Positions 30,413-39,843 of a stretch of 44,505 nt of DNA are shown piece by piece. The notes beneath the pieces are model-generated. The model had not been told where the DNA came from, did no database searches, and worked only from the letters and a program-made list of their open reading frames with translations. The stretch is from Pseudomonas brassicae (GTDB lineage Bacteria; Pseudomonadota; Gammaproteobacteria; Pseudomonadales; Pseudomonadaceae): the NCBI RefSeq assembly GCF_010671725.1, contig NZ_JAAHBU010000001.1, forward strand, positions 1 through 44,505. Reading direction: 5' to 3'. The position numbers were made by a program, and so were the translations under genes. The stretch's first letter is position 1. Each line of letters starts with the position of its first letter.

Positions 30413-31069
30413 TCAGTCGTTGATGCGGATGATCCCTTCGCGCACCGCAAACAGCACCAGGCCCGGTATGTCGTGAATCTGCAGGCGGTGCATGATCTGC
30501 GAGCGATGTGCTTCCACGGTCTTCACGCTCAGGCCCAGGCCATCGGCAATCGAGCGGGTCGACTCGCCGCGGGCGATCAGGCGCAGGATCTCCAGCTGGC
30601 GCGCAGTCAGTTGCATGCTGCTGTTGCCTGAATGCCGCTTGCGGCTGTGCTTGACCGCCTGACCGATCACCAGCGGCAACACCGCCGACGACAGGTACTG
30701 GCCGCCGTTTTTCAGGGCCTGCAAGGCCAGCTCCAGCTCCAGCACGGTAGCGGTTTTGAGCAGAAAGCCGTGGGCGCCCTGTTGCAGGCACTTCATCACG
30801 AACTCCAGCTCCGAGCGCGCCGAGAGCATCAGCACCATGCTCGCCGGCACCCGCAGGCACAGCTCGCGCAGGATCTCGTCGCTTTCGAGTGCGTCCAGCG
30901 CCATGTCGAGCATGATGATGTCGGGCTTGAGCTGTTCGGCAAGCTCGACAGCACTCAGGCCGTCATTCGCTTCACCCACCACTGCGTAATCTTGTTTTTG
31001 TTCGAGCAGCGCGCGCAAACCTGCTCTGAACAGGGGCGACTCGTCTGCAAGGAGTAATCGGCAAAGCAT
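30413..31069 (-). CDS. NarL/FixJ-type response regulator, last gene of chemosensory operon
   Basis: A DNA-binding response regulator of 218 residues. The receiver has the acidic residues in LLADES, phospho-acceptor Asp55 (IIMLDMALD), Ser in MLSARS and Lys in LLKTA. The C-terminal LuxR-type helix-turn-helix is LTARQLEILRLIARGESTRS, then IADGLGLSVKTVEAHRSQI. It starts 39 bases after the cheB stop and shares its strand, so it is likely co-transcribed. If CheA phosphorylates it, the cluster would control gene expression besides, or instead of, motility. Its targets are not visible. Confidence 0.9.
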   Translation of the reverse strand: MLCRLLLADESPLFRAGLRALLEQKQDYAVVGEANDGLSAVELAEQLKPDIIMLDMALDALESDEILRELCLRVPASMVLMLSARSELEFVMKCLQQGAHGFLLKTATVLELELALQALKNGGQYLSSAVLPLVIGQAVKHSRKRHSGNSSMQLTARQLEILRLIARGESTRSIADGLGLSVKTVEAHRSQIMHRLQIHDIPGLVLFAVREGIIRIND

Positions 31070-31108
31070 AGGTTGGCCTGTGTCGCGAAATAAGGGGGCG
31101 GTGTCGGG

Positions 31109-32171
<1,063 letters not shown>

Positions 32172-32175
<4 letters not shown>

Positions 32176-32984
32176 GTGCGTTCGAACACCGAGGGGTGCA
32201 CCAGCCGCAGCGGCAGGTCGAAACCGTGGATGCTTTCGGCATGCCCGATGAACAGCAGCCCGCCTGGGCGCAACTGGCTGACCAGGCGCTGCACGATGCG
32301 TTGTTTTTCTTGGGTGTCGAAGTAGATCAGGATATTGCGTAGGAAAATCACGTCGAACGGCCCCAGCCCTTCGGGCAACGCTTGCACCAGGTTGATCTCG
32401 CGCAGGGTTATCCGCGCCCGCAGATGCGCCTGCACGCGCATTCGCCCGTGCATGTCGCCCACCCCGCACAGGCAGTGGCGGTGCATCCAGTCCTGCGGAA
32501 AGTAGCGCGCCTGGGCGATGTCGTAGATGCCCTGCTCGGCGAGCGCCAGCATGCTCTGGCTGAGGTCGCTGGCCAGGATCGACCAGTCGCCGGCGCTGGC
32601 ATGCTCGGCCACCGTCATGGCCATGCTGTAGGGCTCCTCGCCCGAGGAGCACGCTGCGCTCCACAGCCGCAGCGGCCCCCGGCGTCGTTCCAGCCACTGG
32701 CCAAGAAACTCGAAATGCGCAAACTCGCGGAAGAAGTACGTCTCGTTGGTGGTCAGCAGGTCGATCACCAGGCGCCGCTCACGGCTGTGGTTAGGCAACT
32801 CGATCAGGTGCAGGTAGTCGCTGTAGCTGTCCACACGGTGATGGCGCAAGCGCTTCATCAGGCGCCCGGCCACCAGCGAGCGCTTGTTGTCTGCCAGGTG
32901 AATGCCGGAGGCCCTGCTCATCAGTGCCTGCAGGCGGCGAAACTCTGGCTCGCCGAGCACGGGCAGTTTGAAGGTCGAGGGCAT
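32172..32984 (-). CDS. cheR: CheR, chemoreceptor methyltransferase
   Basis: S-adenosylmethionine-dependent methyltransferase of 270 residues acting on receptor glutamates. The N-terminal helical domain has [20 protein letters not shown]. The catalytic domain has [27 protein letters not shown] (SAM binding), [11 protein letters not shown] and [20 protein letters not shown]. It sits between cheW (1 base away) and cheB (4-base overlap). Neither receptor in the operon ends in an obvious CheR-docking pentapeptide. Confidence 0.94.
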
Positions 32985-32985
32985 C

Positions 32986-33498
32986 TCAGGAGACCTTCGC
33001 CGCCTGGCTGAGGTGACGGATGTCCTCCAGCGAGAGCACCTGGGCCATGTTCAGGATGATCAGGAAGCCTTGTTCCTGCTGGGCCATGCCGGCAATGAAG
33101 TCGGCGCGGATGCCGGTGCCGAACGGCGGCGCCGGCACCACCACGCGCGGGTCGATGTCGAGCACCGCGTCCACCGCGTCCACCACCAGGCCGATGCGCT
33201 GCACGCCGTCTTCCAGCGGCAAGGCGATGATCACGATACAGGTGCGCTTGCCGGCCACGGTCAGGTCCATGCCGAAGCGTGCGGCCAGGTCCAGTACCGG
33301 CACCACATTGCCGCGCAGGTTGAGCACACCGTGGATGTAGGCGGGCATCATCGGCACGCGGGTGATTTCGGCGTACTCGATGATCTCGCGCACCAGCTCG
33401 ATGGGCAGCGCGTAGCCGGCCTGGCGCACGCGAAAGGTCAGGTGCTGGATGCTGGCGGGCGTGTCCGGCGACTGCGTGGCAAGTTCTAGCGTGTTCAT
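32986..33498 (-). CDS. cheW: CheW, chemosensory coupling protein
   Basis: A 170-residue coupling protein that joins receptors to CheA. The fold is recognised by HLTFRVRQAGYALPIELVRE, the conserved Arg/Gly region MPAYIHGVLNLRGNVVPVLD, and RIGLVVDAVDAVLDID. ATG 33498 (MNTLELATQ) is chosen over upstream starts, with GAGGCGCAGCC before it. It follows the second receptor gene closely. Confidence 0.94.
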   Translation of the reverse strand: MNTLELATQSPDTPASIQHLTFRVRQAGYALPIELVREIIEYAEITRVPMMPAYIHGVLNLRGNVVPVLDLAARFGMDLTVAGKRTCIVIIALPLEDGVQRIGLVVDAVDAVLDIDPRVVVPAPPFGTGIRADFIAGMAQQEQGFLIILNMAQVLSLEDIRHLSQAAKVS

Positions 33499-33543
33499 GG
33501 CTGCGCCTCGTTCAATTGAAGCTGACGAACTGGCCTTCATCGA

Positions 33544-35136
33544 TCAGCGCCTTGTGGGTGGGCTTGTAGGCGGCGCCTTGCAGCTCGCGACGCGTGGCAG
33601 CGGACGGGCATTGGCGCTGTGTGCTTCGAAGCGGAAGAAGCCGATCAGTTCCTGCAACTGGCCCGCCTGGGCGTTCATTTCTTCGGCGGTGGCCGCCAGC
33701 TCTTCGGAGGCCGAGGCGTTCTGCTGGGTGATCTGGTTCATCTGGCCCATGGCAATGTTGATCTGGCCGGCGGCGCTGCTCTGCTCCTGCGACGCGGCGG
33801 TGATTTCCTGGACCAGGTCGGAGGTCTTCTGGATGTTCGGTACGATCTCGCTCAACAGGCTGCCGGCCTGTTCGGCCAGGCGCACGCTGCTGGAGGCCAC
33901 CTGGCCGATCTCCTGTGCGGCCACCTGGCTGCGCTCGGCCAGCTTGCGCACCTCGGCGGCCACCACCGCGAAGCCCTTGCCGTGATCGCCGGCGCGCGCC
34001 GCTTCGATCGCCGCGTTCAGGGCCAGCAGGTTGGTCTGGTAGGCGATGTCGTCGATGATGCCGATCTTGTCGGCGATCTGCTTCATGGCCAGTACGGTGT
34101 CGCCCACGGCGCCACCGCCTTGTACCGCGTCGTTGGCCGCCTTGCCGGCGATGCCGTCGGTGATCTTGGCGCTTTCGGTGTTCTGCGCGATGGAGGCCGA
34201 CATCTCTTCGACCGACGCACTGGTCTGCTCGACGCTGGCGGCCTGTTCGTTGGCGGCCTGGCTCAGCGACTGGGAGGTCGAGCTGACCTGCTCGGAGGCC
34301 GACGACAGCGCGTCGGCGGCGCTGCGCACGTCACCCAGGATACTGCGCAGGCGTACGGTCATGTTCTGCATGGCGGTCAGCAGTTGGCCGGTCTCGTCCT
34401 TGCGCGTCACCACCAGGTCCTGGCTCAGGTCACCGGCGGCCATGCGGTCTGCTGCTTCTACCGCACCGGCCAGCGGGCGGGTGATGCTGCGTGTGACCAG
34501 TACGCCGATGAGCATGCCGATCAAGGTCGCGGCGGCGGCCAGGGCGATCATCTGCAGGCGCGAGCTTTCGGCAATGGCGGTGATATCGGCGTTGGCCTCG
34601 CCGGCGCGGGCCTGCTTGCCTGAGCTGGCTTCACCCAGCAGTTCGTCCACCAGGTTTGCCGCTGCGACATTTTTCGGCATCAGTGCCAGCGCGTCGGTGA
34701 GGGTCTGCAGTTCGCCAGACTGGCGGTGTACGTTCATCAACTGGTTGGCAACGCTGATGTAGTCCTGCAGCGGGCCTTCGATTTTTTCCACCTGTGCGCG
34801 GCCATCCTTGGTCAGGAAGTACTCGCGCGACTTGACCAGCAGCTCACGGGTCTTTTCCATCGACGCGCGTGCTGTGGCGGCGGCCTGGTCGCGTTCCTCG
34901 ACGGAGGTAGCCAGCAGGCTCTGGCGTACCGCACGGTTGGCCGCCAGCAGCTGGATATTGGCCTCTTGCAGGGTGCTCAGGCCGACCACGTCGTAGTCGT
35001 ACATGCGGTCCGACAGCTCATTGACCTGGTTGAGGTTGCGCACGCCGATGAACCCGATGAGCGCGGTCAACGCCACCACCACCAGAAAACCCAGGGTCAG
35101 GCGCACGCCTATCTTCATATTGCTGATCATTTGCAT
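33544..35136 (-). CDS. Methyl-accepting chemotaxis protein with periplasmic helical sensor domain
   Basis: An inner-membrane receptor of about 530 residues. A first span ([20 protein letters not shown], residues about 8-30) is followed by a periplasmic domain of four-helix-bundle type, then a second span ([20 protein letters not shown]), a HAMP domain ([20 protein letters not shown]) and a signalling hairpin whose tip is [20 protein letters not shown]. The frame as read stops at 33544 with an odd tail. One missing base near 33594 would restore [20 protein letters not shown] and end at 33512, 13 bases before cheW; I think this is the true end. CCGGAGAA precedes the ATG, which lies 2 bases after the cheA stop. 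Confidence 0.9.
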   Translation of the reverse strand: MQMISNMKIGVRLTLGFLVVVALTALIGFIGVRNLNQVNELSDRMYDYDVVGLSTLQEANIQLLAANRAVRQSLLATSVEERDQAAATARASMEKTRELLVKSREYFLTKDGRAQVEKIEGPLQDYISVANQLMNVHRQSGELQTLTDALALMPKNVAAANLVDELLGEASSGKQARAGEANADITAIAESSRLQMIALAAAATLIGMLIGVLVTRSITRPLAGAVEAADRMAAGDLSQDLVVTRKDETGQLLTAMQNMTVRLRSILGDVRSAADALSSASEQVSSTSQSLSQAANEQAASVEQTSASVEEMSASIAQNTESAKITDGIAGKAANDAVQGGGAVGDTVLAMKQIADKIGIIDDIAYQTNLLALNAAIEAARAGDHGKGFAVVAAEVRKLAERSQVAAQEIGQVASSSVRLAEQAGSLLSEIVPNIQKTSDLVQEITAASQEQSSAAGQINIAMGQMNQITQQNASASEELAATAEEMNAQAGQLQELIGFFRFEAHSANARPLPRVASCKAPPTSPPTRR

Positions 35137-35138
35137 GG

Positions 35139-37178
35139 TTATTCTCCGGAAGGGCTTGGCAACAGGTGCGGCGTCTCGCCTTCGGCGCGGTGCTGCGATT
35201 GGCGGAAGAGGCTGGGGATGTCGAGGATCAGGGCCACCTGGCCAGAGCCGAGGATGGTCGAGCCGCTGATACCGCTCAGGTGCTGGAACAGTTGCCCCAG
35301 GGGCTTGATCACGGTTTGCAGTTCGCCGTGCAGTTGATCGACGATCAGCCCGGCGTGCTGCCGGCCCTGGCTGACCACCACGATGTTGCGGCGTGTACTG
35401 GCGCTGCGTGGCAGGCCGAAATGCTGCTGCAGGTCGATGCACGGCAGCGGCCGGCCGCGCAGGTTGAGGTGGTGCTGCTCGGCCTGGGTTTCAGGCGCTT
35501 CCATGCATTCGGTGACCATGTCCAGCGGGATCACGAAGTGCTCCGGCCCCACGCTCACCAGGAAGCCGTCGATGATCGCCAGGGTCAGCGGCAGGCGGAT
35601 GCGGAAGGTGCAGCCCAGCCCTGGCGTTGAGTCGATCTCGATCACGCCGCGCAACTGGTCGATGGCGCTGCGCACCACGTCCATGCCCACGCCGCGGCCA
35701 GACAGGTTGGACACCTGTTCGGCGGTCGAGAAACCGGCCTCGAAGATCAGCATGTGGATATCCTGGTCGCTGATCAGCGTGTCACTGTCGAGCATGCCGC
35801 GGGCGATGGCCTTCTCGCGGATTTTGGCGGTGTTCAGGCCGCGCCCGTCATCCTGGATCTCCAGCACGATCATGCCCGAGTCGTGGTAGGCGTTCAGGCG
35901 CAGTTGGCCTTGTTCCGGCTTGCCCGCCGCGCGTCGCTCGGCAGGCGCTTCGATGCCATGGTCGATGGCGTTGCGCACCAGGTGTACCAGCGGGTCGGCA
36001 ATGCGATCGATCAGGGTCTTGTCCAGTTCGGTGTCGCCACCGTGGATGCTCAGTGCGATCTGCTTGTCCAGCGCCTGGCTCACATCACGCACCACGCGGT
36101 GGAAGCGGTTGAAGGTCTCGCCCACCTCGACCATGCGCAGCTTCAGCGCGCGCTCGCGGATCTGCTCGACGTGCTGCTGTACTGCCTGCACGCTTTCGAT
36201 ACAGGCGCCGTGGGCGCTGCGCAAGGCCTGCATCTGAGCGCCGGCGGTGCTGATGACCAGCTCGCCCACCAGGTTGATGAGTTCGTCGAGCTTGTGCGCC
36301 GCCACCTTGACCATGCTGCTGGGGGCCGTGCGGCTGTCGCTGGTGGCGGGCGGCAGTGCGGCCGGTACCGGTGGTGCGGGGGCGAGTGCCGGCGGGGGCG
36401 CCAACGTTTGCGTCGGCACGGGCAAAGGGGCCGTGGAGGGCTCATCAGGTGCCTGCGTGGCTTGCAGGCGCAGGGTGCAGAAGTCCTGCACCAGGCTGAA
36501 CACATCTTCCAGCTGCTCGCGGCTGGCATCGCTGCGCAGGCTCAGTTCGAAGCCCAGGTAGCAGGCTTCCGGGTCCAGCGCTTCAAGGTCGGGCAGCGCC
36601 CAGGTGAGGGTCTGCAGGCTGAGGATCTCGCCCAGCCGGGCCAGGTAGCGGATAAACGCTGCCGGGTCGAAGCCATTGCTCAGCAACTCGCTGCTGAAGC
36701 GAATCGACAGGTACCAGGTCAGCGGTTCGCCGCTCACCGGGCTGGCGTGCACCGGTTGATCCGGTACTGCGGGCGGGGTGCTCTGCTGCGCTGCCAGTGC
36801 CGCCAACAGCGCGGCCTGGCGCGCGGTGTGTGGCGGCATGCTGGCCGACTGCGGGTCGATGCTGTCGAGCATCACGCCCAGTTCGTCCATGCACTGCAAC
36901 ATCAGCGAGGTCAGTGCCGCGTCCAGTGTGCGTACCCCGTCGCGCACGCCCATCAGCAGGTTTTCCAGCTGGTGGGCCAGGGCTACCAGCGGATCGAGCG
37001 AGAAGATCCCCGCCGAGCCCTTGAGCGTATGCACCGCACGAAACAGCGCATTGATCGCGTCCTCGTCGTCGGGGCGGGTTTCCAGGTGCAGCAGGCTGTC
37101 TTCGGCTTCCTTGAGCAGGTCGCGGGCTTCTTCAAGAAACCCCTGTAGCAACTGGCTCCATTGTTCGGCGTCGAACAT
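35139..37178 (-). CDS. cheA: CheA, chemosensory histidine kinase
   Basis: A 679-residue cytoplasmic kinase. The HPt (P1) domain carries phospho-acceptor His50 in [16 protein letters not shown] linker of about 220 residues includes a region matching the CheY-binding P2 position and a Pro/Ala-rich stretch. P3 dimerisation starts at [20 protein letters not shown]. The ATPase has [21 protein letters not shown] and [18 protein letters not shown]. The C-terminal CheW-like P5 ends [19 protein letters not shown]. There is no fused receiver. The ATG lies 2 bases after the STAS gene stop, with GAGGAG inside that gene. Confidence 0.95.
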   Translation of the reverse strand: MFDAEQWSQLLQGFLEEARDLLKEAEDSLLHLETRPDDEDAINALFRAVHTLKGSAGIFSLDPLVALAHQLENLLMGVRDGVRTLDAALTSLMLQCMDELGVMLDSIDPQSASMPPHTARQAALLAALAAQQSTPPAVPDQPVHASPVSGEPLTWYLSIRFSSELLSNGFDPAAFIRYLARLGEILSLQTLTWALPDLEALDPEACYLGFELSLRSDASREQLEDVFSLVQDFCTLRLQATQAPDEPSTAPLPVPTQTLAPPPALAPAPPVPAALPPATSDSRTAPSSMVKVAAHKLDELINLVGELVISTAGAQMQALRSAHGACIESVQAVQQHVEQIRERALKLRMVEVGETFNRFHRVVRDVSQALDKQIALSIHGGDTELDKTLIDRIADPLVHLVRNAIDHGIEAPAERRAAGKPEQGQLRLNAYHDSGMIVLEIQDDGRGLNTAKIREKAIARGMLDSDTLISDQDIHMLIFEAGFSTAEQVSNLSGRGVGMDVVRSAIDQLRGVIEIDSTPGLGCTFRIRLPLTLAIIDGFLVSVGPEHFVIPLDMVTECMEAPETQAEQHHLNLRGRPLPCIDLQQHFGLPRSASTRRNIVVVSQGRQHAGLIVDQLHGELQTVIKPLGQLFQHLSGISGSTILGSGQVALILDIPSLFRQSQHRAEGETPHLLPSPSGE

Positions 37179-37180
37179 GC

Positions 37181-37507
37181 TTACTCCTCGCACGGCACGG
37201 GCAGGCCGGCCGGGCATAACGAGGGGAGGCGCAGCAGCTCCAGCAGCGTACGGGCGTTGCCCGGCAGGGCGATCACCTCGGCGCTGTGGCCGTTTGCGCA
37301 CAGGGTTTTCTGCAGGCTCAGCAGCAGTTGCACGCCGGCGCTGTCGAGTTCGTCCAGGCCGCCCAGGTCCAGTTGCCAGGGCACGGGCTGGGTGGGCAGC
37401 AAGGCCAGCAGTTGCTCGCGTGCCCCACGCACCTCATAGATGGTCAGGTCGCCGTCCAGGCGCAACCTGGCAGGCGTTTCAGGGGTGGCCGGGACGAGGC
37501 TGAACAT
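37181..37507 (-). CDS. STAS-domain protein in the chemosensory operon
   Basis: A 108-residue single STAS domain (anti-sigma-factor-antagonist fold). The conserved centre DLGGLDELDSAGVQLLLSLQ has the Ser that is phosphorylated in SpoIIAA-type proteins. ATG 37507 (MFSLVPATPE) is preferred; a TTG at 37516 would overlap the cheY stop. It lies between cheY and cheA, with 5- and 2-base gaps. It might be a partner-switch element or a scaffold on CheA or the receptors. No anti-sigma kinase gene is nearby, so the partner is unknown. Confidence 0.85.
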   Translation of the reverse strand: MFSLVPATPETPARLRLDGDLTIYEVRGAREQLLALLPTQPVPWQLDLGGLDELDSAGVQLLLSLQKTLCANGHSAEVIALPGNARTLLELLRLPSLCPAGLPVPCEE

Positions 37508-37512
37508 GCCCG

Positions 37513-37878
37513 TCAACCAATCAGCTTTTCGACCGCAGCGAGCAACTGCTGCGGCTGGAACGGCTTGACGATCCAGGCCTTGGCGCCGGCAGCCTGGCCT
37601 TCGGCCTTTTTCGCCTGCTCGCTTTCGGTGGTCAGCATCATGATCGGGGTAAAGCGGTACTCGTTGCGGGCCTTGAGTGCCTTGACCAGGCCGATGCCAT
37701 CGAGGTTGGGCATGTTCACGTCGCTGATCACCAGGTTGATCTTCTGGCCGGTGAGCTTTTTCAGCGCGTCGCGCCCGTCGCAGGCTTCGATGATCTGATG
37801 ACCGGCGCTGGCAAGGCTGATTTTCACAAGTTGGCGCATCGAGGCAGAGTCGTCGACGATGAGGATGGTCTTGGCCAT
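37513..37878 (-). CDS. cheY: CheY, single-domain response regulator
   Basis: A 121-residue receiver with no output domain. Acidic pair Asp9/Asp10 (ILIVDDSASMRQLV), phospho-acceptor Asp53 (LVISDVNMPNLDG), Thr in MLTTES and Lys in WIVKPFQPQQL are all present. It is the second gene of the operon, 18 bases after the Cache receptor. It could bind the flagellar switch or another effector. No separate CheZ or CheX phosphatase gene is in the cluster; see the DxxxQ motif of the upstream receptor. Confidence 0.95.
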   Translation of the reverse strand: MAKTILIVDDSASMRQLVKISLASAGHQIIEACDGRDALKKLTGQKINLVISDVNMPNLDGIGLVKALKARNEYRFTPIMMLTTESEQAKKAEGQAAGAKAWIVKPFQPQQLLAAVEKLIG

Positions 37879-37896
37879 GTTCAGGGCTTCCGGGAG

Positions 37897-39590
37897 TTAG
37901 AAAAAGGTCACGTCGCTGTTGCTTGTCGACTGGCTGTGGCCGGCCCGCTCTTCGCTCGTGGTAAAGCGTTGGCGCAATTGCTGCAGCCAGGCCTGTGGGT
38001 CGTGCAGGCGGGTGTCGTCGTGGGCCAGGGCGTCGAGCAGTTGCAGCAGGTCGGTCTGCAGGTGATCGAGCATCTGGTCGGCACGGTCCTGGAACTGCAA
38101 GCCGACCATGATCGCGTGGATATCGGCCTGGGTGGCGCGGGCGTCCTGCTGCAAGGCACGCGAAGCACCGTCGAGGGCATCAAGGTTGGTGCCCAGGTCG
38201 CTGATCACCTCATCGAGTACCTGCTCCAGCGCTTGCAGGTTGGCCTGCTCCTCGGCGCCCAGCACGGTGGCGGCATCGATGCTGGACTGGATCGCGTGGT
38301 TGATCTCGCCGACTTTCGCATCCATCGACTGGCCGGTTTCGGCCGACAGGCGCGACAGCTTGCGCACTTCGTCGGCGACCACCGAGAAGCCGCGGCCGAA
38401 TTCGCCGGCACGTGCCGCTTCTATGGCGGCATTGAGCGCCAGCAGGTTGGTCTGGCTGGCAATGTTGCTGATAGCGCTGGTGATGCCGTCGATTTCATGG
38501 GTGCGCTTGACCAGCCCGGCAATGCGCACGACGCGTCCTGCACCTGCGCAGACACCTGCTGGATCGCCCCCGCCGCCTGGCTGACCAGTTGCTCGCCCTC
38601 GGCGGCCAACTGCGAAGAGCGCGCAGAATTGGTCTCGGTCTCCCGTGCACTGAAGGAGATATGATCGATGGTCACCGACATCTGCTCGATCGCCGCCGCT
38701 GTTGCCGTGGTCGCCTCGGAGGTCCTGTGCGAAGCGCTGTCGATCTGGCCCATCTGCCCGGTCAGGCCGCTGGCAGCCTCGCCCAGCAGCACCGAGCCGC
38801 TCTGGATGGACACGATCATCTCACGCAGGCTGGCCTGCATGGTCGCCAACGCCGCCAACAGGCTCTGCGCACCAAAGCTGCCCTGCACCGGCCGGCTCAG
38901 GTCACCCGCCGCAATGGCCCGCGCCACCTCGGTGGCGTACGTCGGCTCACCGCCCAGGCTGCGATAGATGCCCCGCGACAGGCTGGCCGCCAGCACCGTG
39001 GTCACCAGCACCACCAGCAAGCCAACCGCGAATATCTGCCAGGCCAGGCGCCAGAACGCCGCATCGATGTCATCGACAAAAATGCCAAAGCCTACCAACC
39101 AGTTCCAGCCCTCGATCTTGACGATGCCGTTGATTTTAGGCACCGGCTGATCGGCACCGGGATACTTGGCCAGGTCATCGAAATACGCCAGGCGGGTGTT
39201 CTTCAGGCCATCCAGGTAGCCCTGCCATTTGCTGCGCCCGTCGGGCAGGGTGACGCCGACATCGACCTTGCCGATCACGTCGGGGTTGGGATGGACCAGG
39301 CCCAAAGCGCCCTCGGTACGCGCCCACAGGTAGGTCTTCTTGCCGTCACGCAGGCTCGACAGGGCTTCGATGGCCTTGGCCTGCGCCACCTCACGGCTGA
39401 GGGTGCCGCGCTGCTCCAGGTCCTGGAAGTACGCCACCTGCTGCGCCGCCAGGTTGAGCACGGTATAGATTTCGCTACGCTTGTTTTCCACCATGTTCGA
39501 GCGCAACGCGCTCAAGCTGAACCCGGCAATCAGCAGCAGACCGAGCACAGCACAAAAAACCATCAACGCGAGTCGGTAACGCAGTTTCAT
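37897..39590 (-). pseudogene. Methyl-accepting chemotaxis protein with Cache sensor and DxxxQ tail, frameshifted
   Basis: First gene of the chemosensory operon. Residues about 5-27 form a membrane span. The periplasmic part is a single Cache (sCache_2-like) domain: NLAAQQVAYFQDLEQRGTLS, KTYLWARTEGALGLVHPNPD and GWNWLVGFGIFVDDID. After the second span comes a HAMP domain and a signalling hairpin ([20 protein letters not shown]). A base is missing near 38531 (GCGTCGTGCGC), between AQVQDAS and [13 protein letters not shown]. The repaired length is about 564 residues. Unusually, the tail after the hairpin contains [16 protein letters not shown], like the CheZ phosphatase motif (Asp and Gln four apart). 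GGAAGG precedes ATG 39590. Confidence 0.9.
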
Positions 39591-39741
39591 AGCGCCTTCC
39601 TGGTGCAATAGGCCCGGTCCAGCCGGGCACTTGTTTTTATTGTGGTGTGACAGATGTCTCATTTAGAGATACGTTATCGTACAACCAATGAGAAAAATAA
39701 CCACAACAAATTGCAGCAGGTGCGTGCAGTGGGCCGGCCCC
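39591..39741 (-). promoter_or_regulatory. Upstream region of the chemosensory operon
   Basis: Non-coding and AT-rich around 39631-39720, so the likely promoter region of the operon. A hairpin GCCCGG-N5-CCGGGC (39612-39628) lies 22 bases before the first start and would be in the leader mRNA. No -35/-10 pair is assigned. Confidence 0.4.
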
Positions 39742-39823
39742 TTCGCTGGCAAGCCAGCCCCCACATGAACAATGCAGCCCCTGAGGACGGCGCACTACCT
39801 GTGGGAGCTGGCTTGCCAGCGAA
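39742..39823. repeat. REP-like inverted pair between chemosensory and phenylacetate genes
   Basis: Arms 39742-39765 and 39798-39823 are inverted copies with a 32-base spacer. The first arm has one substitution (CAGCCCCCACA for CAGCTCCCACA). The pair lies 21 bases after the paaZ stop and may act as its transcription end. Confidence 0.8.
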
Positions 39824-39843
39824 CGAGCGCAAAGCGCTCGCCG

